Part shown: one piece after another, positions 8,554-17,260 of the stretch | Layout: every line of letters starts with the position of its first letter | Position numbering within the stretch: position 1 is the first letter of the stretch | Assembly: GCF_029937855.1 (NCBI RefSeq) | Contig: NZ_JAPYPC010000001.1 | Location: forward strand, 133,275-197,274 | DNA: 64,000 nucleotides | Reading direction: 5' to 3' | From: Christiangramia sp. | GTDB lineage: Bacteria > Bacteroidota > Bacteroidia > Flavobacteriales > Flavobacteriaceae | Program-made: the position numbers and the translations under genes | The notes under the pieces: generated by a model | The model's input: the letters and a program-made list of their open reading frames with translations, nothing else | What the model was told of the DNA's origin: nothing | Databases searched by the model: none

Positions 8554-9056
8554 TTATTGAATCTTAATTCGGATCCGAAATTCAATTAGGACTAGCTGTT
8601 TATGGTATTTATCAAGAATATTGGTCGGTAACGAATCCAGATAAATTTGAGTGGTGTTTAGTTTGAAGTGACCCAGCATGGATGAAATTACATGAAGAGG
8701 AATATCTTTCGGCATTGCATGGGTTGCGAAACTATGTCTTGAAACGTAGGAGGTGAGATATTCCCTAATACCGCATTTTTTGGCAATCCTCCTGAGTCCC
8801 TTATTATATCGATTTCTTGCTTCCTGTACTTGTTTATACTGTTCAGATAATTTCTCCGAGTTTAAAACAGGTAAAATGAAATCGTCATTTTCCTTACCAT
8901 TCAAATAAAATTGAAGTATTTCATTCAGTTGATCTGTAATGCGGATATTATAATTTTTTGAAGTCTTTTTTCGTATTTAATCCTGTCTCCAACAATATTT
9001 TTCTTTTTTAAAAAAGCCATATCTATAAAGGACATTCCATTATCAGGAACTGGGGC
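8554..9056 (-). pseudogene. Tyrosine recombinase remnant, frameshifted
   Basis: The leftward strand encodes the catalytic end of a Bacteroidota phage-type integrase. An open 116-codon piece (8554-8904) includes SRHSFATHAM, SMLGH and the nucleophile region TQIYLDSL. The reading continues upstream of its ATG without a start (KTSKNYNIRITDQLNEILQF) to an A6 run at 8966-8971, where it must change frame to continue as PDNGMSFIDMAFLKKKNIVG (to 9056). A further stop at 9063-9065 ends recognisable homology. The N-terminal DNA-binding domain is absent. No attachment site, tRNA target or cargo genes are visible, so this is a dead remnant of a mobile element. Confidence 0.8.
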
Positions 9057-9180
9057 ATTATTTTAAATCAGTTCCTTACGATCTATAAAAAGGGTCAGAC
9101 TTTAAATAAGTCCAACCACTGTTATTTAAACTTTACACACTTTGCGGGATAGTCGTTTTTTAATTTGACTAATCAAAATT

Positions 9181-9672
9181 TTACTGATTAGCAGTATTTG
9201 TACTATCCAGTTTTGTCATGATAGATTCATGTTCTTGTTCCATCATGCGATGTTCTTCTTCCATAGCTTGATGCTCTTCCATCAACTGCTTATGTGTGGA
9301 AATCATTTCATCAAGTTGCGCTCTTTTTTCTGTATCAGATTTTTCATCAAAGCTTGCTTTCATTTCTTTATGCCCTTCAATAATTTCATCATGACTTTTA
9401 ATGATAGCATCATGCTGTTCTAATAGGGTGCTGTGCTTTGCTATATCATCGAATACCGTAGAATCTTGTATCTCCATAGATTCCAGTTTCTGATTAACAT
9501 CTTGAAACTTTTGTAACATCTCATCATGCGTGTTCTTAAATTTAGAATGTACCTGGGAAATACTATCGCGTTGTCGTTCCAGCTTATCGAATTCTTCAGC
9601 AAGATCCTTATTTTGATTTTGGCATCCTGCTATTAAAAACAGAATCGCAAATAAATTGATTAATTTATGCAT
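9181..9672 (-). CDS. Lipoprotein with His-heptad coiled coil
   Basis: A 163-residue predicted lipoprotein: a signal peptide ending in the lipobox LIAGC (Cys17), then an almost entirely alpha-helical, charged sequence. Histidines fall at 42, 49; 80, 87, 94, 101; and 127, 134, 141, 148, each group at exact seven-residue spacing, with Met-rich stretches (EEEHRMMEQEH) near the end. In a coiled coil this puts all His of a group on one face. Envelope localisation is well supported; metal binding is inference. It stands alone between an integrase remnant and an AT-rich gap, with no convincing promoter motif. I do not recognise the family. Confidence 0.8.
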   Translation of the reverse strand: MHKLINLFAILFLIAGCQNQNKDLAEEFDKLERQRDSISQVHSKFKNTHDEMLQKFQDVNQKLESMEIQDSTVFDDIAKHSTLLEQHDAIIKSHDEIIEGHKEMKASFDEKSDTEKRAQLDEMISTHKQLMEEHQAMEEEHRMMEQEHESIMTKLDSTNTANQ

Positions 9673-10124
9673 ATCGTTATTTTGGATTTGTTTAAAAATA
9701 CTAAAATGCTATTAATTGAAGTATTAAAAGATTTGTAAAATATTTAATTCCATTGATATTAACAGCAAAAGTGACTTACTTATAATCCAAAAAAGGGACT
9801 AGGAAGAAAAATTAGTTTAAGAGATTTAAAATTTAATATTGAAGTATTAAATTGATCGTACTATTATTTACATTTGATATATGATAAAGGACTGTTTACT
9901 AGATTTGTAAAATTGAATTTCATTTGAAAAGTATTTCCATAATTTAAATTTTCACAAAACTTTACACAGGTTTATTACGTATTTAATATATGGATAAGAT
10001 TTTTGTTGCTCATTTAGAAATTCTGAAAATTAAGCGCGTAACGGAAAATTCTTACCTTAGTCATAAAATTGCTTAGATAAATATCATTTTTAAGGCTTTT
10101 GCCGAAAATACTAACCGAACATCA
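9673..10124. other. AT-rich intergenic region
   Basis: About 450 bases with no open frame that looks coding. It separates the leftward lipoprotein gene from the rightward small secreted protein and must hold both promoters, but I see no full TTTG/TAnnTTTG pair. Short motifs recur (gaagtattaaa at about 9719 and 9840; agatttgtaaaa at about 9729 and 9902), suggesting decayed duplications. Confidence 0.4.
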
Positions 10125-10397
10125 ATGGAGCGAATGAGGTGTATAATCTTAGTGTTAGTACTCCTGTTAGGAGTTACCACTTCCTCTTTTGCTCAAAAAG
10201 ATGGTCCGCCTGCCCCTACAGAAAAAAGACATAAAGGACCTCCCTGCGATCCTGGTAATCAGGGGAATAGTGGGAATGGTAACGGAGTGCCACCTCCGGT
10301 AGGTTTATGCCTTCCAATAGATGATTATGTCTACTTGCTAATGGCGGTTGGCGTGATGTATGGCTGTTATAAAGTGCGGGATTTTAATATTTCTTAA
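10125..10397 (+). CDS. Small secreted protein with PID-CTERM-like sorting signal
   Basis: A 90-residue protein with an N-terminal signal peptide (CIILVLVLLLGVTTSSFAQ), a low-complexity Pro/Gly/Asn linker (about residues 25-58), and a C-terminal tripartite tail: LPID, a hydrophobic segment YVYLLMAVGVMYGCY, then K-V-R. This matches the layout of the PID-CTERM sorting signal seen on many small Bacteroidota proteins, thought to be handled like exosortase substrates. Translation may begin at Met1 or Met4 (10134). Its stop overlaps the convergent ribE stop by 3 nt within TTAA. No exosortase gene is present in this window. Function of the mature protein is unknown. Confidence 0.7.
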   Translation: MERMRCIILVLVLLLGVTTSSFAQKDGPPAPTEKRHKGPPCDPGNQGNSGNGNGVPPPVGLCLPIDDYVYLLMAVGVMYGCYKVRDFNIS

Positions 10398-10981
10398 GAA
10401 AATTCAGTAATTCTTTTTACGTATTTTCCAATCACATCAAATTCTAGATTAACGAGATCTCCCTGTTTTAATTGATTAAAGGTTGTGTTATTAAAAGTAT
10501 AAGGAATAATGGCAACACTAAATTCATTTTGTTTGGAATTAACCACTGTAAGGCTTACCCCATTAATTGTTATAGAACCTTTTTCAATAGTTATATTACC
10601 TATTTCCGGATCATAATCAAAAGTAAACTCCCAACTACCTTCTCTTTCTTTTACGTTCTTACAGGTTGCAGTTTGGTCCACATGACCCTGCACAATATGG
10701 CCATCCAGCCTGTCTCCAAGCTTCATTCCTCTTTCAAGATTTACCAGGGCATTTTTTTTTAGTTTTCCGAGATTAGTCTTTTCCAGGGTTTCCTGAATCG
10801 CTGTTACAGTATATTCATTTTCCTCTATCGAGACTACCGTAAGACAAACACCATTATGGGAAACACTCTGATCTATTTTTAATTCAGGAGTCATCTTTGC
10901 CCTTATGGTAAGATCCAGATTACTGCCTGATTTTTTGATCCTGGTGATTTTTCCTAATTCTTCAACGATACCTGTGAACAT
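10394..10981 (-). CDS. ribE: Riboflavin synthase, alpha chain
   Basis: Converts two 6,7-dimethyl-8-ribityllumazines into riboflavin plus the pyrimidinedione donor. The sequence begins MFTGIVEELG and has two homologous lumazine-binding repeats: first with VSHNGVCLTV, second with GSITINGVSLTVV, and LGDRLDGHIVQGHVD between. At 195 residues it is the normal length. No FMN riboswitch fits in the 61-nt gap it shares with the divergent pdxA. It stands apart from other rib genes in this window. Confidence 0.95.
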   Translation of the reverse strand: MFTGIVEELGKITRIKKSGSNLDLTIRAKMTPELKIDQSVSHNGVCLTVVSIEENEYTVTAIQETLEKTNLGKLKKNALVNLERGMKLGDRLDGHIVQGHVDQTATCKNVKEREGSWEFTFDYDPEIGNITIEKGSITINGVSLTVVNSKQNEFSVAIIPYTFNNTTFNQLKQGDLVNLEFDVIGKYVKRITEFS

Positions 10982-11008
10982 TGTTTTCTATAATAATGGT
11001 TACATTTG
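10981..11008 (+). promoter_or_regulatory. Promoter of pdxA
   Basis: TTG at 10981-10983, a 17-base spacer, and TACATTTG at 11001-11008 fit the Bacteroidota vegetative promoter (TTG/TTTG, N17-23, TAnnTTTG). The transcript would start about 30 nt before the pdxA ATG. The -33 part overlaps the divergent ribE start codon. Confidence 0.6.
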
Positions 11009-11042
11009 TGTGTAAAATTAAAATATTATATCGGGAAAGTTT

Positions 11043-12089
11043 ATGAAACAGAGCGAAATGATCAAATTAGGGATTAGCATTGGAGATTTGAATGGGATAG
11101 GAAGTGAAATTGTGCTTAAAACCTTTGATGACTCCCGAATGTTGGATTTCTGTACTCCGATTATCTTTGCATCTTCAAAGATCCTTAATTTCTTAAAGAA
11201 ACACTACCAGCTCTCAATGCATTTTCAAGGAATAGATCATCCATCAAATGCTATAGACGGAAAAGTGAATGTGGTGAATGTCTGGAAAGAAAATGTAAAT
11301 ATTAATTTTGGGGAAGAAGATCTGAAAATAGGAAATTATGCATTCAGATCTTTAGAAGCTGCTGCAAATGCTTTAAAAAAAGACGAAATTGATGTGCTGG
11401 TCACCGCGCCTATCAATAAAGCGACTATCCAATCTGAAAAATTTAATTTCCCGGGGCATACAGATTACCTGGCACAGGAACTGGGAGGCGAAAGCCTGAT
11501 GTTTATGATTACCGATAACCTGAAGGTAGGATTGTTAACAGATCATGTGGCGTTAAAAGATATTGCTTCGGTTATTACACCGGAATTAATAGAGAAAAAG
11601 ATCAAAACCATACAGAAAACTTTAAAGCAGGATTTTAGAGTGCAAAAGCCAAGAATAGCTGTTTTGGGAATTAACCCCCATAGTGGCGATAATGGTGTGA
11701 TTGGTAAGGAAGATGAAGAAATTTTAAAACCAACAATTCAGAAAATAAGGGATAAAGGAGACCTTGTATTTGGACCATATTCAGCAGATAGCTTTTTTGG
11801 ATCTAAGAATTATAAAAATTTTGATGCGGTAGTGGCCTCGTATCACGACCAGGGACTTATTCCCTTTAAGACTTTATCCTTCGGAATGGGGGTGAATTTT
11901 ACAGCTGGACTAAAAAAAGTTAGAACATCACCAGATCACGGCACTGCCTTTGAAATAGCCGGTAAAAATGAAGCGAATATTAATTCGTTCAAAGAAGCTG
12001 TTTTTAAAGCGATTGAAATATATAAAGCTCGGGAGGAATATAAAGGTTTAACCGAAAATCCGTTAAAGAAACAAGGCAGGAAGATATAA
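11043..12089 (+). CDS. pdxA: 4-hydroxythreonine-4-phosphate dehydrogenase
   Basis: NAD-dependent enzyme of the DXP-dependent pyridoxal phosphate pathway that oxidises and decarboxylates 4-phosphohydroxy-L-threonine. Family landmarks are GISIGDLNGIGSE at the N terminus, VTAPINKATIQ, FPGHTDYLAQELG, the metal-binding His region LLTDHVALKD, NPHSGDNG, SYHDQGLIPFKTL and TSPDHGTAFEIAG. Length (348) is normal. It is preceded by its own promoter and followed by the yceD-rpmF pair about 95 nt later. The usual E. coli neighbour ksgA is absent. Confidence 0.95.
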   Translation: MKQSEMIKLGISIGDLNGIGSEIVLKTFDDSRMLDFCTPIIFASSKILNFLKKHYQLSMHFQGIDHPSNAIDGKVNVVNVWKENVNINFGEEDLKIGNYAFRSLEAAANALKKDEIDVLVTAPINKATIQSEKFNFPGHTDYLAQELGGESLMFMITDNLKVGLLTDHVALKDIASVITPELIEKKIKTIQKTLKQDFRVQKPRIAVLGINPHSGDNGVIGKEDEEILKPTIQKIRDKGDLVFGPYSADSFFGSKNYKNFDAVVASYHDQGLIPFKTLSFGMGVNFTAGLKKVRTSPDHGTAFEIAGKNEANINSFKEAVFKAIEIYKAREEYKGLTENPLKKQGRKI

Positions 12090-12132
12090 ACAAAAATTTG
12101 TTTATAAAAAGAGCATAATTGATTAATTTTTA

Positions 12133-12140
12133 TATCTTTG
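12133..12140 (+). promoter_or_regulatory. -7 element of the yceD-rpmF transcript
   Basis: TATCTTTG followed by C is a full match to TAnnTTTGC. No TTG at standard distance is seen (nearest at 12119-12121 is 11 nt away). It lies 44 nt before the yceD ATG and is the best promoter candidate for the ribosomal-protein operon. Confidence 0.5.
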
Positions 12141-12184
12141 CACCCGCCTTAACGGAAACGTTGGGCACTCAAAACTGAGGAGAG

Positions 12185-12718
12185 ATGAGGAATTTAGCAG
12201 AGTTTACGATTCCTTTTAAGGGATTAAAGCTTGGGAAGCACCAGTTTGAGTATGAGTTAGATAACAAGTTCTTTGAACATTTTGAGTACGAGGAATTCAA
12301 TAGCGCCGATGTTAAGATTGACCTGTTGTTCGAGAAAAAAAGCGCTATGATGGAGCTTACCTTCAGGGCAACCGGAACAGTAAATGTAAACTGCGATCTT
12401 ACTAACGAGCCTTACGATCAGCCAATAGACAGTGAACTGTTTTTAGTGATCAAATTCGGGGATGACTTCAATAACGATGATGAAGATCTACTCATATTGC
12501 CGCATGGAGAATATGAGGTGAACATTCAGCAATATGTTTATGAACTGGTAGTGCTTTCAGTGCCGCCAAAAAGAGTTCATCCCGGAGTGGAAGACGGAAC
12601 ATTGAAATCTGATGTACTTGATAAGCTAGAAGAGCTTAGTTTGAAAAATCAGAAAAAGAAAAAAGAGGATGATATAGATCCTCGCTGGGACAAATTAAAA
12701 AATTTACTAAACGAATAA
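12185..12718 (+). CDS. yceD: YceD/DUF177 family protein
   Basis: A 177-residue member of the DUF177 family, which is encoded next to rpmF across bacteria and linked to large-subunit rRNA/ribosome accumulation. Visible are the N-terminal beta-rich part (FTIPFKGLKLGKHQFEYEL), the conserved CDLTNEPYDQPID segment and the C-terminal DPRWDKLKNLL signature. Many relatives have a second Cys for zinc in the DRxLxP segment; only one Cys (in NVNCDLT) is seen here, so zinc binding is doubtful. It is 13 nt upstream of rpmF, the classic operon pairing. Confidence 0.9.
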   Translation: MRNLAEFTIPFKGLKLGKHQFEYELDNKFFEHFEYEEFNSADVKIDLLFEKKSAMMELTFRATGTVNVNCDLTNEPYDQPIDSELFLVIKFGDDFNNDDEDLLILPHGEYEVNIQQYVYELVVLSVPPKRVHPGVEDGTLKSDVLDKLEELSLKNQKKKKEDDIDPRWDKLKNLLNE

Positions 12719-12731
12719 TTAACAGGAAGCC

Positions 12732-12929
12732 ATGGCACATCCAAAGAGAAAAATCTCGAAAACCAGAAGAGATAAGAGAAGAACACATTATAAAGCTTCA
12801 GCTCCAAAAGTGGCTGTAGATTCTGTAACAGGTGAAGCCCACTTGTATCACAGAGCTCACTGGCACGAAGGTAAACTATATTACCGTGGTCAGGTATTGA
12901 TTGATAATACTGAAGAAGTAGAGGCTTAA
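12732..12929 (+). CDS. rpmF: 50S ribosomal protein L32
   Basis: A 65-residue basic protein beginning [19 protein letters not shown], the diagnostic start of L32 after Met removal. The zinc-binding Cys pairs of many L32 proteins are absent: CxxC is replaced by [17 protein letters not shown], so this is the zinc-independent form usual in Bacteroidota. Co-transcribed with yceD and followed by a strong hairpin terminator. Confidence 0.97.
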   Translation: MAHPKRKISKTRRDKRRTHYKASAPKVAVDSVTGEAHLYHRAHWHEGKLYYRGQVLIDNTEEVEA

Positions 12930-12960
12930 TCAGGGATATAGAGCTTCAAAAAAATACAGG

Positions 12961-12986
12961 AACTCTCACATAGTGGGAGTTTTTTG
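12961..12986 (+). terminator. Terminator after rpmF
   Basis: Nine-base stem AACTCTCAC/GTGGGAGTT (one T-G pair) with a three-base loop, running into TTTTTT. It closes the yceD-rpmF transcript before the fabH promoter. Confidence 0.85.
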
Positions 12987-13109
12987 TTTTTAGTTGAATA
13001 AGTCCTAAAAAGACCTTAATTTGCACGCCGGTTCTAATTAAATTTAGTACTTTTCTATGAATGTATATGACGTTTATAGACCGGTGTAGGGTGAATTAAA
13101 TCCAATTTT

Positions 13110-14108
13110 ATGAATAAAATCACAGCAGCGATTACGGCTGTAGGTGGCTATGTGCCTGAAGATGTCCTGACAAATGAGATGTTGGAAGAAATGGTGGAAA
13201 CAACAGATGAGTGGATCACCAGCAGGACAGGAATTAAAGAAAGGCGCATTCTCAAAGACCCTGCTAAGGGAACTTCATATTTAGCAATTCAGGCAGCAAA
13301 AGATATACTTCAAAAAACCAACCTGGATCCAAAAGAAATAGATCTTATTATTTTAGGTACTGTCACTCCAGATATGCCTGTCGCTGCTACAGGTGTTCAT
13401 GTGGCAACAGAAATTGGCGCGACAAATGCGTTTTCTTATGACCTGCAAGCAGCCTGTTCCAGCTTTTTATATGGAATGTCTACGGGTGCGGCTTATATAG
13501 AATCTGGACGATATAAAAAAGTACTGGTAATTGGCGCCGATAAAATGTCATCGATCATTGATTATAAAGATCGCACTACCTGTATTATTTTTGGGGATGG
13601 TGCCGGAGCAGTTCTTATGGAGCCAAATACTGAAGGCCTTGGACTTCAGGATGAAATTTTACGTAGTGACTCCATTGGAAGAAATTCACTGAAGATTGCT
13701 GCCGGGGGATCTTTAATGCCTCCAACAGCAGAAACAGTAGCTGAAAAACTACATTATGTAAGGCAGGATGGAAAAACGGTCTTCAAATTTGCAGTTTCTA
13801 ATATGGCCGAAGTTAGTGCTCAGATCATGGAAAGAAATAAACTTTCTAATGAGGATATAAACTGGCTGGTTGCACATCAGGCAAATAAGCGTATTATTGA
13901 TGCCACAGCAAATAGAATGAACCTCAACGATGAGAGCAAGGTGTTAATGAATATACAGAGGTATGGAAATACTACCGCCGCAACATTACCCTTACTATTA
14001 AGCGATTACGAAAAACAATTTAAAAAAGGAGATAATTTAATATTTGCCTCTTTTGGAGGTGGCTTCACATGGGGGGCTACTTATCTTAAATGGGCTTATA
14101 ACTCATAA
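13110..14108 (+). CDS. fabH: 3-oxoacyl-ACP synthase III
   Basis: Condenses an acyl-CoA primer with malonyl-ACP to begin fatty acid synthesis. The nucleophile is Cys116 in DLQAACSSFLYG; the His and Asn of the triad lie in WLVAHQANKRI and QRYGNTTAATLP. Length (332) is standard. A plausible promoter is TTG (12994-12996), N19, TTAATTTGC (13016-13024). Only 18 nt separate it from accB, and accC follows, so the first steps of fatty acid synthesis are encoded together. In flavobacteria the enzyme often prefers branched-chain primers; that preference is inference. Confidence 0.95.
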   Translation: MNKITAAITAVGGYVPEDVLTNEMLEEMVETTDEWITSRTGIKERRILKDPAKGTSYLAIQAAKDILQKTNLDPKEIDLIILGTVTPDMPVAATGVHVATEIGATNAFSYDLQAACSSFLYGMSTGAAYIESGRYKKVLVIGADKMSSIIDYKDRTTCIIFGDGAGAVLMEPNTEGLGLQDEILRSDSIGRNSLKIAAGGSLMPPTAETVAEKLHYVRQDGKTVFKFAVSNMAEVSAQIMERNKLSNEDINWLVAHQANKRIIDATANRMNLNDESKVLMNIQRYGNTTAATLPLLLSDYEKQFKKGDNLIFASFGGGFTWGATYLKWAYNS

Positions 14109-14126
14109 AAACCAACACCAATTATT

Positions 14127-14630
14127 ATGGATTTAAAGGAAATTCAGAATCTGATAAAATTTGTAGCCAAGTCAGGCGCAAGTGAGGTAAAACTGGAAAC
14201 AGGAGATGTAAAAATCACCATTAGAACAGGTTCAGACGAAAAGGAAACTACCATAGTACAGCAGGTTCCGCAGCAGCAAATGCCACAGCAGATGCCAGCT
14301 CAACAACCTCAACAGCAACCAGCTCCTGCACCCCAGGAAAGTGCGCCGCAACAAAAGGAATCTAACGAATCTACTCAGGACGATTCAAAATACATCACTG
14401 TAAAGTCCCCGATTATTGGAACTTTCTACAGAAAGCCTTCTCCAGACAAACCTATTTTTGCTGAAGTTGGAGATACTGTAAAAGAAGGTGATGTACTTTG
14501 TATCATTGAAGCGATGAAACTTTTCAATGAGATTGAAAGTGAAGTTTCTGGTAAGATCGTAAAAGTATTGGTAGATGATTCTTCTCCGGTAGAATTTGAT
14601 CAACCATTATTCTTAGTAGATCCCTCATAA
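14127..14630 (+). CDS. accB: Biotin carboxyl carrier protein of acetyl-CoA carboxylase
   Basis: Carries biotin between the carboxylase and carboxyltransferase parts of acetyl-CoA carboxylase. The N-terminal region (1-40) is followed by a Gln/Pro/Ala-rich flexible linker (about 44-85) and the C-terminal biotinyl domain, where Lys131 in IIEAMKLFNEI is the biotinylation site. Length 167. It lies between fabH and accC. A small hairpin (14655-14671, AAGCCC/GGGCTT) in the gap before accC lacks a T-tract and may only tune read-through. Confidence 0.95.
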   Translation: MDLKEIQNLIKFVAKSGASEVKLETGDVKITIRTGSDEKETTIVQQVPQQQMPQQMPAQQPQQQPAPAPQESAPQQKESNESTQDDSKYITVKSPIIGTFYRKPSPDKPIFAEVGDTVKEGDVLCIIEAMKLFNEIESEVSGKIVKVLVDDSSPVEFDQPLFLVDPS

Positions 14631-14694
14631 ATTACTGCCCGTTTTAACAACTCTAAGCCCTTTCCGGGCTTCAGAACTTTAAAAGCAACTAGGT

Positions 14695-16044
14695 ATGTTT
14701 AAAAAAATATTGATTGCAAACAGGGGGGAGATCGCATTACGCGTTATTCGTACCTGTAAAGAAATGGGAATTAAAACGGTGGCGGTTTATTCTACTGCCG
14801 ACGCTGAAAGTCTGCACGTTAGATTTGCCGATGAAGCCGTTTGTATAGGTCCCGCACCGAGTAACCTTTCTTATCTTAAAATATCAAATATCATTGCTGC
14901 TGCTGAAATTACAAATGCAGATGCAATACATCCAGGATACGGATTCCTTTCTGAAAATGCGAAATTTTCAAAAATATGTGAGGAGCATGAGATTAAATTT
15001 ATCGGTGCTTCACCAGATATGATCGCAAAAATGGGAGATAAGGCTACTGCTAAAGCTACCATGAGAGCAGCAGGCGTTCCTTGTGTTCCAGGATCTGAAG
15101 GAATTTTGAAAGATTATAAAGAATGCCTTAAACTGGCAAATGAGATAGGATTTCCTGTAATGCTTAAAGCTACTGCCGGTGGTGGTGGTAAGGGAATGCG
15201 TGCCGTATGGAAAGAGGAAGACCTTGAAAACGCGTGGGAATCTGCCCGAAAAGAAGCCGATGCCTCTTTTGGAAATGATGGGATGTATATGGAAAAGCTT
15301 ATTGAGGAGCCTCGCCATATCGAGATCCAGATCGTTGGAGACAGTAGCGGTAAAGCCTGTCACCTTTCTGAAAGGGATTGTTCTGTACAACGTCGCCACC
15401 AAAAATTAACTGAAGAAACACCTTCTCCATTTATGACGGATACCCTCCGAAAAAAAATGGGGGATGCAGCGGTAAAAGCAGCTGAATACATTAAATATGA
15501 AGGTGCAGGTACCGTTGAATTCCTGGTAGATAAGCACAGAAACTTCTACTTTATGGAAATGAATACCCGTATTCAGGTAGAGCATCCAATTACCGAGCAG
15601 GTGATAGATTACGATCTTATTCGTGAACAGATCCTTGTGGCTTCAGGGGTGCCAATTTCCGGAAAGAATTATTTCCCACAGTTGCACTCTATAGAATGTA
15701 GAATTAATGCAGAAGATCCTTATCATAACTTCCGGCCTTCGCCGGGGAAAATTACAAACCTGCACGCTCCGGGAGGACATGGGGTTCGTATAGATACCCA
15801 TGTGTATAGTGGTTATATCATTCCACCAAATTATGATTCCATGATCGCTAAATTGATCACCACGGCTCAAACCAGGGAAGAGGCGATCAATAAAATGAAG
15901 CGTGCTTTGGATGAATTTGTAATTGAAGGAATTAAGACTACTATTCCGTTCCATAGACAGTTGATGGATCATCCTGATTATGTGGAAGGAAATTACACGA
16001 CAAAGTTCATGGAGGATTTTAAGATGAAACCTCAGGAAGACTAG
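14695..16044 (+). CDS. accC: Acetyl-CoA carboxylase, biotin carboxylase subunit
   Basis: ATP-grasp enzyme that carboxylates the biotin on AccB. It has the N-terminal [20 protein letters not shown], the glycine-rich ATP loop [26 protein letters not shown], and the metal/catalytic segment [18 protein letters not shown]. Length 449 is typical. It is the last gene of fabH-accB-accC and is followed by a long palindromic terminator. The carboxyltransferase genes are not in this window. Confidence 0.97.
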   Translation: MFKKILIANRGEIALRVIRTCKEMGIKTVAVYSTADAESLHVRFADEAVCIGPAPSNLSYLKISNIIAAAEITNADAIHPGYGFLSENAKFSKICEEHEIKFIGASPDMIAKMGDKATAKATMRAAGVPCVPGSEGILKDYKECLKLANEIGFPVMLKATAGGGGKGMRAVWKEEDLENAWESARKEADASFGNDGMYMEKLIEEPRHIEIQIVGDSSGKACHLSERDCSVQRRHQKLTEETPSPFMTDTLRKKMGDAAVKAAEYIKYEGAGTVEFLVDKHRNFYFMEMNTRIQVEHPITEQVIDYDLIREQILVASGVPISGKNYFPQLHSIECRINAEDPYHNFRPSPGKITNLHAPGGHGVRIDTHVYSGYIIPPNYDSMIAKLITTAQTREEAINKMKRALDEFVIEGIKTTIPFHRQLMDHPDYVEGNYTTKFMEDFKMKPQED

Positions 16045-16068
16045 TAAGATATTTTGGATTAAATACTC

Positions 16069-16109
16069 AGACCTCCCAGGTTTTATAAAACCTGGGAGGT
16101 CTTTTTTTT
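16069..16109 (+). terminator. Terminator/palindrome after accC
   Basis: A perfect 34-base palindrome (16069-16102, arms reading AGACCTCCCAGGTTTTA) followed by eight T. It is a very strong intrinsic terminator. Palindromes of the GACCTC...GAGGTC type are, from general familiarity, common between flavobacterial genes, so it may also be a dispersed repeat; a genome search would tell. Confidence 0.85.
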
Positions 16110-16138
16110 GTATTTTGATCCCTGACTAAAATCAACCT

Positions 16139-17260
16139 ATGAATTTTTCTTTCTGGGAAACCGATTCCTGGTTCTCAAATATTAATTATTGTATTATCGG
16201 CAGTGGCATCACCGGCTTAAATTGCGCTCTAAGGCTAAAAGAGCTAAATCCAGAATCAAAGGTGATTATTCTCGAAAAAGGAATGCTATCGGAGGGGGCC
16301 AGTACAAAAAATGCCGGCTTCGCTTGCTTTGGAAGTATATCAGAGATTTTAGACGATCTTAAGACCCATTCTGAAGCGGAAGTTATAGATCTGGTTGAAA
16401 AGCGAACAAAAGGTCTTCAATTGCTTAGAAAAAATTTGGGAAATGAGGTGTTAGATTACCAAAAGAATGGCGGCTATGAATTATTCACAGAAGCCGATAA
16501 AGATTTATACACAGAATGTCTGGATAGATTACCTCAAATAAATACACTCCTGAAACCTATATTTTCTGAAGATGTTTTTGAGCTTGGTGAAAATAAATTC
16601 GGTTTTAAAAAAATTCAGCCAAAATTAATTTATAATAAATTTGAAGCGCAGATAGATACCGGCAAGATGATGACCTCTTTGGTGAAAATGGCCATTAGTA
16701 AGGGAATTCAGATTTTAAACAATGTGGAAGTAAAGTCTTTTGATAATACCGTTAATGGTGTAAGTATTAAAAGTGATAAATTCAGTTTACACTCGAAAAA
16801 GCTAATTATCGCCACCAATGGTTTCGCTTCCAGGCTGGGAATAGATAATGTGAAACCAGCCAGAGCACAGGTTTTAATCACCAGACCATTGAAAAACATC
16901 CCTTTTAAAGGGACTTTTCATTTAGATAAAGGTTATTACTATTTTCGGAATATTGGAAACAGGGTATTATTTGGCGGAGGAAGAAATCTGGATTTTCAAA
17001 CTGAAGAAACAGATGAAATCGGTACAACCAAACTTATTCAGCATCAACTTGAGGAGCTTTTAAGATCTTCTATTTTACCAAATACAGATTTTGAAATCCA
17101 GCAATCCTGGAGTGGGATTATGGGAGTGGGGGAACAGAAGAAACCGATCATCAAAGAAATTCAAAAGAATGTTTACTGTGGAGTTCGGCTAGGCGGAATG
17201 GGAATAGCCATTGGTAGTTTAGTAGGCAGGGAAGTAGCAGATTTAGCAATAAGATCATGA
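16139..17260 (+). CDS. FAD-dependent amine/amino-acid oxidoreductase (DAO family)
   Basis: A 373-residue flavoenzyme of the D-amino-acid oxidase superfamily. The dinucleotide-binding fold begins at about residue 19 (CIIGSGITGLNCALRLKEL, the GxGxxG motif, then IILEKG ending the second strand), followed by GASTKNAGFACFG, a common substrate/FAD segment. The C terminus RLGGMGIAIGSLVGR contacts FAD. The substrate is unknown; relatives oxidise glycine, sarcosine or small amines. Its stop overlaps the mtgA start by 4 nt (ATGA), so these two and the next gene form a coupled group. Confidence 0.85.
   Translation: MNFSFWETDSWFSNINYCIIGSGITGLNCALRLKELNPESKVIILEKGMLSEGASTKNAGFACFGSISEILDDLKTHSEAEVIDLVEKRTKGLQLLRKNLGNEVLDYQKNGGYELFTEADKDLYTECLDRLPQINTLLKPIFSEDVFELGENKFGFKKIQPKLIYNKFEAQIDTGKMMTSLVKMAISKGIQILNNVEVKSFDNTVNGVSIKSDKFSLHSKKLIIATNGFASRLGIDNVKPARAQVLITRPLKNIPFKGTFHLDKGYYYFRNIGNRVLFGGGRNLDFQTEETDEIGTTKLIQHQLEELLRSSILPNTDFEIQQSWSGIMGVGEQKKPIIKEIQKNVYCGVRLGGMGIAIGSLVGREVADLAIRS

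Noticed and set aside
8554-10397. Complete integrative element
   Set aside because: The recombinase is truncated and frameshifted, and no attachment repeats, transfer or cargo genes are seen.
10982-11042. FMN riboswitch in front of ribE
   Set aside because: The gap is only 61 nt and lacks the conserved RFN elements.
15010-15402. 130-codon frame antisense to accC
   Set aside because: It lies fully inside a strongly conserved gene and has no recognisable protein features.
16069-16109. Perfect 34-base palindrome as an operator
   Set aside because: The following T8 and its position after accC make a terminator the simpler reading.
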